Shown here piece by piece: positions 59,149-64,000 of a stretch of DNA of 64,000 nt. The translations under genes and the position numbers were made by a program. The stretch's first letter is position 1. Every line of letters starts with the position of its first letter. Under the pieces are notes generated by a model. The model did not search any database. It was not told the DNA's origin and saw only the letters and a program-made list of their open reading frames with translations. Source of the stretch: RU20A sp042610495 (GTDB lineage Bacteria > Pseudomonadota > Alphaproteobacteria > Rhizobiales > Rhizobiaceae); assembly GCF_042610495.1 (NCBI RefSeq), contig NZ_JBHGAP010000004.1, positions 1 through 64,000 on the forward strand, written 5' to 3'.

Positions 59149-60249
59149 ATGACGACGCCTATCGTGCAATTCGGAACAAGCCGCTTCCTGCAGGCGCATG
59201 CCGACCTCTTCATCAGCGAGGCCCTTGACCTCGGCGAGGCGGCAGGCCGGATCACCATCGTCCAGACCACCGGTTCAGCGGCCCGAAGCGGCCGATTGCC
59301 GGCACTTGCCGATCCCGCCGGTTTCCCGGTCCGGGTCCGCGGGCTCGTCAACGGCCAGCCGAGCGATACCGAACTGCGCGTCACCAGTGTCGCGCGGGCG
59401 CTGTCCGCTTCCTCAGATTGGGCCGAAGTGGTGCGCATCTGCGTGGAGGAGGCCGAGATCCTGATCAGCAATACGGGCGATGCGGGCTACCAGGTCGAGA
59501 CGGATGATCTTTCCACGCATCCGCCGCGGTCCTTTCCCGGCAAACTGCTCGTGCTGCTGCGCGCCCGTTTCGAGGCCGGCGGCCGCGGCCTGACGATGCT
59601 GCCCTGCGAACTGGTTCCGCGCAACGGTGAAGTGCTTTCCGCTCTCATCCTGAAGCTCGCCGCCGAGCGCTATCCCGACGACCGCGCCTTCCACAGCTGG
59701 CTGGGCTCCGGCGTGGTATGGGCAAACAGTCTTGTCGATCGCATCGTTTCCGAGCCGATCGAGCCGGCCGGCGCGATTGCCGAACCCTATGCGCTGTGGG
59801 CGATCGAGGAGCAGCCGGGCCTGAGCGTTCCTTGCCGGCATCCCGCCGTGAAACGCGTCGTGGATCTCACGCCCTATGAGAAGCTGAAGCTGCACATTCT
59901 CAATCTCGGCCATACCGTGCTCGCCGATCTCTGGCTCGCCGGGCAGCGACCGGAAGGGGAGACCGTGCGCGAAATCCTTGCCGAGCCCGATATCCGCGCG
60001 GCACTCTTGGCAATCTACAATGAGGAGGTCATTCCGGCCTTTGCGCGCATGGGCATCGAGACCGAAGCCAGATCCTATGTGGCCGAGACTCTGGAGCGCT
60101 TTGACAATCCTTTCCTGAATCACAGGCTGTCCGATATCGCCGGCAATCATCAGGAAAAGATTCGTCGCCGGATCGGTGGCCTGCGCGCCTGGAGCGGCAC
60201 GCCGGCCATGCCGAAGCTCGAAGAGATCGAGCGGCGGAACGATCAGTAG
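59149..60249 (+). CDS. Short tagaturonate/fructuronate reductase-like protein (UxaB/mannitol dehydrogenase family)
   Basis: A 366-residue polyol dehydrogenase related to UxaB (altronate oxidoreductase, about 480 residues). PIVQFGTSRFLQAHADLFI is the N-terminal cofactor region. ISNTGDAGYQ, MLPCELVPRNGEVL and NSLVDRIVSEPI follow, and the catalytic YEKLKLHILNLGHTVLADL resembles the Lys-x-x-x-His site of the family. RFDNPFLNHRLSDIAGNHQEK is also conserved. It lacks roughly the last 80-110 residues of UxaB yet ends cleanly. The ATG at 59149 was chosen because the family similarity starts there. It follows gntR by 53 bp and overlaps the convergent aldolase by 7 bp. Confidence 0.82.
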   Translation: MTTPIVQFGTSRFLQAHADLFISEALDLGEAAGRITIVQTTGSAARSGRLPALADPAGFPVRVRGLVNGQPSDTELRVTSVARALSASSDWAEVVRICVEEAEILISNTGDAGYQVETDDLSTHPPRSFPGKLLVLLRARFEAGGRGLTMLPCELVPRNGEVLSALILKLAAERYPDDRAFHSWLGSGVVWANSLVDRIVSEPIEPAGAIAEPYALWAIEEQPGLSVPCRHPAVKRVVDLTPYEKLKLHILNLGHTVLADLWLAGQRPEGETVREILAEPDIRAALLAIYNEEVIPAFARMGIETEARSYVAETLERFDNPFLNHRLSDIAGNHQEKIRRRIGGLRAWSGTPAMPKLEEIERRNDQ

Positions 60250-61043
60250 CCGGATTCAGCCCCCGCAGGCACTTCGCCATCAAGGAAACGCCTGCGGTGC
60301 TCGACCAGTGCGCGCGTCAGCAGCGTCACATCGGTGCCGATCGCCATGAAGTCGGCGCCCATCTGCCGGTATCGTTCCGCTTCGCCCAGATTGCTCGTCA
60401 TGATACCACGCGGCTTGCCTGCCTTTTCGATGCGCTGGAACGCATCGGCAATCATCGCGCGGACCTCCGGGCAATCCGGCTTGCCGAGATGGCCCATATC
60501 GGCGGCGAGATCGGACGGGCCGATGAAGACGCCGTCGATGCCATCGGTTGCGGCGATCGCATCGAGTGCGGCCACGCCCTTGAGGCTTTCCACCTGGACG
60601 ATGAGGCAGATCTCGCGGTTGGCATTGGTCATGTAGTCGCCAATCTGGCCGAAACGGGTGGCCCGGCCAAGACTGGCGCCGACGCCGCGAATGCCTTCCG
60701 GCGGATAGCGCGTCGCGCGCACCAGGGCAGCCGCCTCTTCGGCGCTTTCAACCATGGGAATCAGGAGCGTCTGGGCGCCGGCATCAAGGATCTGCTTGAT
60801 GAGCCAGGCCTCGCCTGTCGGCAGGCGAACGATCGGATGGCTGCTGCTGGCGGCGAGCGCACCGACCTGGGCCGAGAGAAGGGGGATGTCGTTCGGCCCA
60901 TGCTCGCCGTCGATGAGCAGCCAGTCATAGCCGCAATGGCCGATGACTTCGGTCACATAGGGCGTGGCAAGCGCCACCCACAGGCCAAGCTGGAAACGGC
61001 GTTCGGCCAAGGCAGCCTTGAAAGGATTGATCGGGGCGGGCAA
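60243..61043 (-). CDS. HpcH/HpaI family aldolase
   Basis: A 266-residue class II pyruvate aldolase. FQLGLWVALATPYVTEVI, the catalytic His/metal region YDWLLIDGEHGPND, LLIPMVESAEEAAALVRATRYPPEGIRG, VQVESLKGVAALD (metal Glu) and VFIGPSDLAADMG are diagnostic. Members split 2-keto-3-deoxy acids into pyruvate plus an aldehyde (HpaI, GarL, RhmA). In this context 2-keto-3-deoxygluconate or a 6-deoxy analogue is a likely substrate. It lies 54 bp after the aldehyde dehydrogenase gene on the same strand. Confidence 0.92.
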   Translation of the reverse strand: MPAPINPFKAALAERRFQLGLWVALATPYVTEVIGHCGYDWLLIDGEHGPNDIPLLSAQVGALAASSSHPIVRLPTGEAWLIKQILDAGAQTLLIPMVESAEEAAALVRATRYPPEGIRGVGASLGRATRFGQIGDYMTNANREICLIVQVESLKGVAALDAIAATDGIDGVFIGPSDLAADMGHLGKPDCPEVRAMIADAFQRIEKAGKPRGIMTSNLGEAERYRQMGADFMAIGTDVTLLTRALVEHRRRFLDGEVPAGAESGY

Positions 61044-61097
61044 GGCGGTGTCTCCGGTGAAGCTGAACGCGGCCCCGCCCCGATGATGTCTCGTCGA

Positions 61098-62552
61098 TCA
61101 GGCGATGCCGCCGAGGCAGACATATTTGATCTCGGTGAATTCCTCCAGCCCGTAGCGCGAACCTTCCCGCCCGAGACCGGAAAGCTTTACGCCGCCGAAC
61201 GGCGCTTCCGCCGTGGAGATCAGGCCGGTGTTCACACCCACCATGCCGTATTCCAGCGCTTCGGCGACGCGGAACACGCGGGCGAGATCCTTGGCGTAGA
61301 AATAGGAGGCGAGGCCGAATTCCGTATCGTTTGCCTGCTCGATCACGTCGGCCTCATCCTTGAAGCGGAAGAGGGGGGCGACAGGACCGAAGGTTTCTTC
61401 GCGAGCGACAGCCATGGCCTTGGTGACATCGGCGATCACGGTCGCTTCGAAGAAGGTGCCGCCAAGGCTGTGACGCTTGCCGCCCTGGATCACGCGGCCG
61501 CCCTTCGACACGGCGTCGTTGACATGCTCCTCGACCTTCTCGAGCGCGTTTTCATCAATCAGCGGCCCGAGAATGACGCCTTCATCGAAACCGTTGCCGG
61601 TCTTCAGCTTGCCAACGGCCTTGGCGAGCTTGTCGGCAAAGGCCTCATAGACACCATCCTGGACATAGAGGCGGTTGGCGCAGACGCAGGTCTGGCCGTT
61701 GTTGCGGAACTTGGCGATCAGGGCGCCCTCCACAGCGGCGTCGAGATCGGCATCATCGAAGACGATGAAGGGCGCGTTGCCGCCAAGTTCGAGGCCAAGC
61801 TTCTTGATGGTCGGCGCGCACTGCTTGTAGAGCTCAGCGCCGATTTCGGTGGAGCCTGTGAAGGTCAGCTTGCGCACGGTCGGGTTTGACGTCATTTCGC
61901 CACCGATGGCAGAGGCCGAGCCAGTGATGACGCTGAAGAGGCCGGCGGGCAGGCCGGCACGTTCGGCAAGGACGCCGAGCGCGATAGCCGAGAAAGGCGT
62001 CTGTGACGCCGGCTTCAGCACCATCGCGCAGCCGGCAGCGAAGGCCGGGCCGGCCTTGCGGGTGATCATGGCATTCGGGAAGTTCCAGGGCGTGATGGCG
62101 GCGACCACACCGATCGGCTGCTTCATCACCATGATGCGCTTGTCCGGCTGGTGACCCGGGATGAGGTCACCATAGAGACGGCGGGCTTCCTCGGCGAACC
62201 ACTCGATAAAGCTCGCGCCATAGACGATCTCGCTCATGGCTTCGGCCAGCGGCTTGCCCTGTTCGGCCGTGAGGATGCGGCCCAGATCCTCCTTGTTCTC
62301 GATCATCAGGTCGAACCACTTGCGCAGGATGCCGGAGCGCTCCTTGGCGGTGCGGGCAGCCCAGCCCTTCTGGGCGTTGCGGGCAGCCTCGATCGCCTCG
62401 CGGGTTTCCGCGGCGCCGAGTTTCGGGACGTGGCCGATCGTCTCACCGGTAGCCGGATTCGTGACCGCAATGCCGGAGGCGGCGTCGGCCTCGATCCAGC
62501 GACCGCCCACGAGGGCGGCCTGACGGAGAAGGGTGGGGTCCTTGAGCTGCAT
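61098..62552 (-). CDS. gabD: NAD(P)-dependent aldehyde dehydrogenase (succinate-semialdehyde dehydrogenase GabD type)
   Basis: A 484-residue aldehyde dehydrogenase. The cofactor region ITPWNFPNAMITRKAGPAFAAG, LTFTGSTEIGAEL, the catalytic Glu in LELGGNAPFIVFDDADLD and the catalytic Cys in FRNNGQTCVCANRL are intact. Overall pattern is GabD. Beside a pyruvate aldolase it could oxidise the aldehyde that the aldolase releases (glyceraldehyde or lactaldehyde) rather than, or besides, succinate semialdehyde. The ATG at 62552 follows AGAGGAAGACCC. Confidence 0.9.
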   Translation of the reverse strand: MQLKDPTLLRQAALVGGRWIEADAASGIAVTNPATGETIGHVPKLGAAETREAIEAARNAQKGWAARTAKERSGILRKWFDLMIENKEDLGRILTAEQGKPLAEAMSEIVYGASFIEWFAEEARRLYGDLIPGHQPDKRIMVMKQPIGVVAAITPWNFPNAMITRKAGPAFAAGCAMVLKPASQTPFSAIALGVLAERAGLPAGLFSVITGSASAIGGEMTSNPTVRKLTFTGSTEIGAELYKQCAPTIKKLGLELGGNAPFIVFDDADLDAAVEGALIAKFRNNGQTCVCANRLYVQDGVYEAFADKLAKAVGKLKTGNGFDEGVILGPLIDENALEKVEEHVNDAVSKGGRVIQGGKRHSLGGTFFEATVIADVTKAMAVAREETFGPVAPLFRFKDEADVIEQANDTEFGLASYFYAKDLARVFRVAEALEYGMVGVNTGLISTAEAPFGGVKLSGLGREGSRYGLEEFTEIKYVCLGGIA

Positions 62553-62670
62553 GGGTCTTCCTCTGGCAAGCGGCCGGATCCGGTAAGGTCCGACAGGCGT
62601 CAACAATCTTTGCAGAAATAATATAAGTTTTCTTCGCCGCGACAATGGGGGCTGTAAAAATTCGTGCGCC

Positions 62671-62710
62671 AAAATGAAAAGGCGCGCGCGGATCGCTCCA
62701 CGCGCGCCTT
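62671..62710 (-). terminator. Terminator of gyrB
   Basis: AAGGCGCGCG...CGCGCGCCTT, 10-bp perfect stem; on the minus strand it runs into TTTTCATTTT. It starts 25 bp after the gyrB stop. Confidence 0.9.
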
Positions 62711-62734
62711 CAGACCTTCAAAAGCTGCAAGGGA

Positions 62735-64000
<1,266 letters not shown>

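Overview
The window is 64 kb of GC-rich chromosome from an alphaproteobacterium, almost certainly Rhizobiaceae (Rhizobium/Agrobacterium/Sinorhizobium type). The evidence is the set and order of conserved blocks: actS-actR, hslUV next to hisBHAFE, pckA next to chvI-chvG-hprK-PTS-ahcY, divL-tsaE-murU-addBA-trxA facing folC-accD-trpABF, and a shortened HprK, a tyrosine-containing DivL and a TsaE-kinase fusion, all typical of this family. No rRNA, tRNA, insertion sequence, prophage or CRISPR array was seen.

Layout. 1-7.7 kb: an ornithine-cyclodeaminase-family enzyme, helicase HrpB, the ActS/ActR redox two-component system, an MmcB-like repair protein and an L,D-transpeptidase lipoprotein. 7.7-15.2 kb: malate synthase G, a lone hydantoinase/oxoprolinase-A protein, a small secreted protein, a cytochrome P450 and a DUF1402 protein. 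15.3-22.1 kb: hslU/hslV diverging from a translationally coupled histidine operon (hisB, DUF2628 gene, hisH, hisA, hisF, hisE) that runs into coaA. 22.1-31 kb: alkB, arfB and pckA on the minus strand, diverging from the ChvI/ChvG envelope-stress system, HprK, EIIA-Man, HPr and ahcY. This block links acid/envelope sensing with the regulatory PTS. 31-43.3 kb: divL, tsaE-kinase, a MurU-like gene, addB, addA and trxA (cell cycle, tRNA modification, wall recycling, recombination). 43.3-51.4 kb, mostly minus strand: folC, accD and trpA/B/F, then small membrane/metalloprotease genes and a PHA depolymerase.

51.8-62.6 kb is the most accessory-looking part: a sugar-catabolic locus with an RbsABC-type importer, an aldo/keto reductase, an L-galactonate-5-dehydrogenase-like enzyme, a short tagaturonate/fructuronate-reductase-like enzyme, an HpcH/HpaI aldolase, a GabD-like aldehyde dehydrogenase and a GntR regulator with two predicted DNA-binding domains. 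Read together they outline a possible oxidative route for L-galactose or a related aldose. The substrate is an inference. A shared near-palindrome lies upstream of both the transporter genes and the divergent regulator. The window ends inside gyrB.

Beyond genes, the strongest signals are (i) five matches to the ParB-binding parS consensus spread over 43 kb, suggesting an origin-proximal centromere region; (ii) a long structured leader plus a perfect operator-like palindrome upstream of ahcY; (iii) the shared operator candidates of the sugar locus; (iv) three AT-rich, CG-centred boxes between pckA and chvI. Coordinates of short sites were counted by hand and may be off by one.
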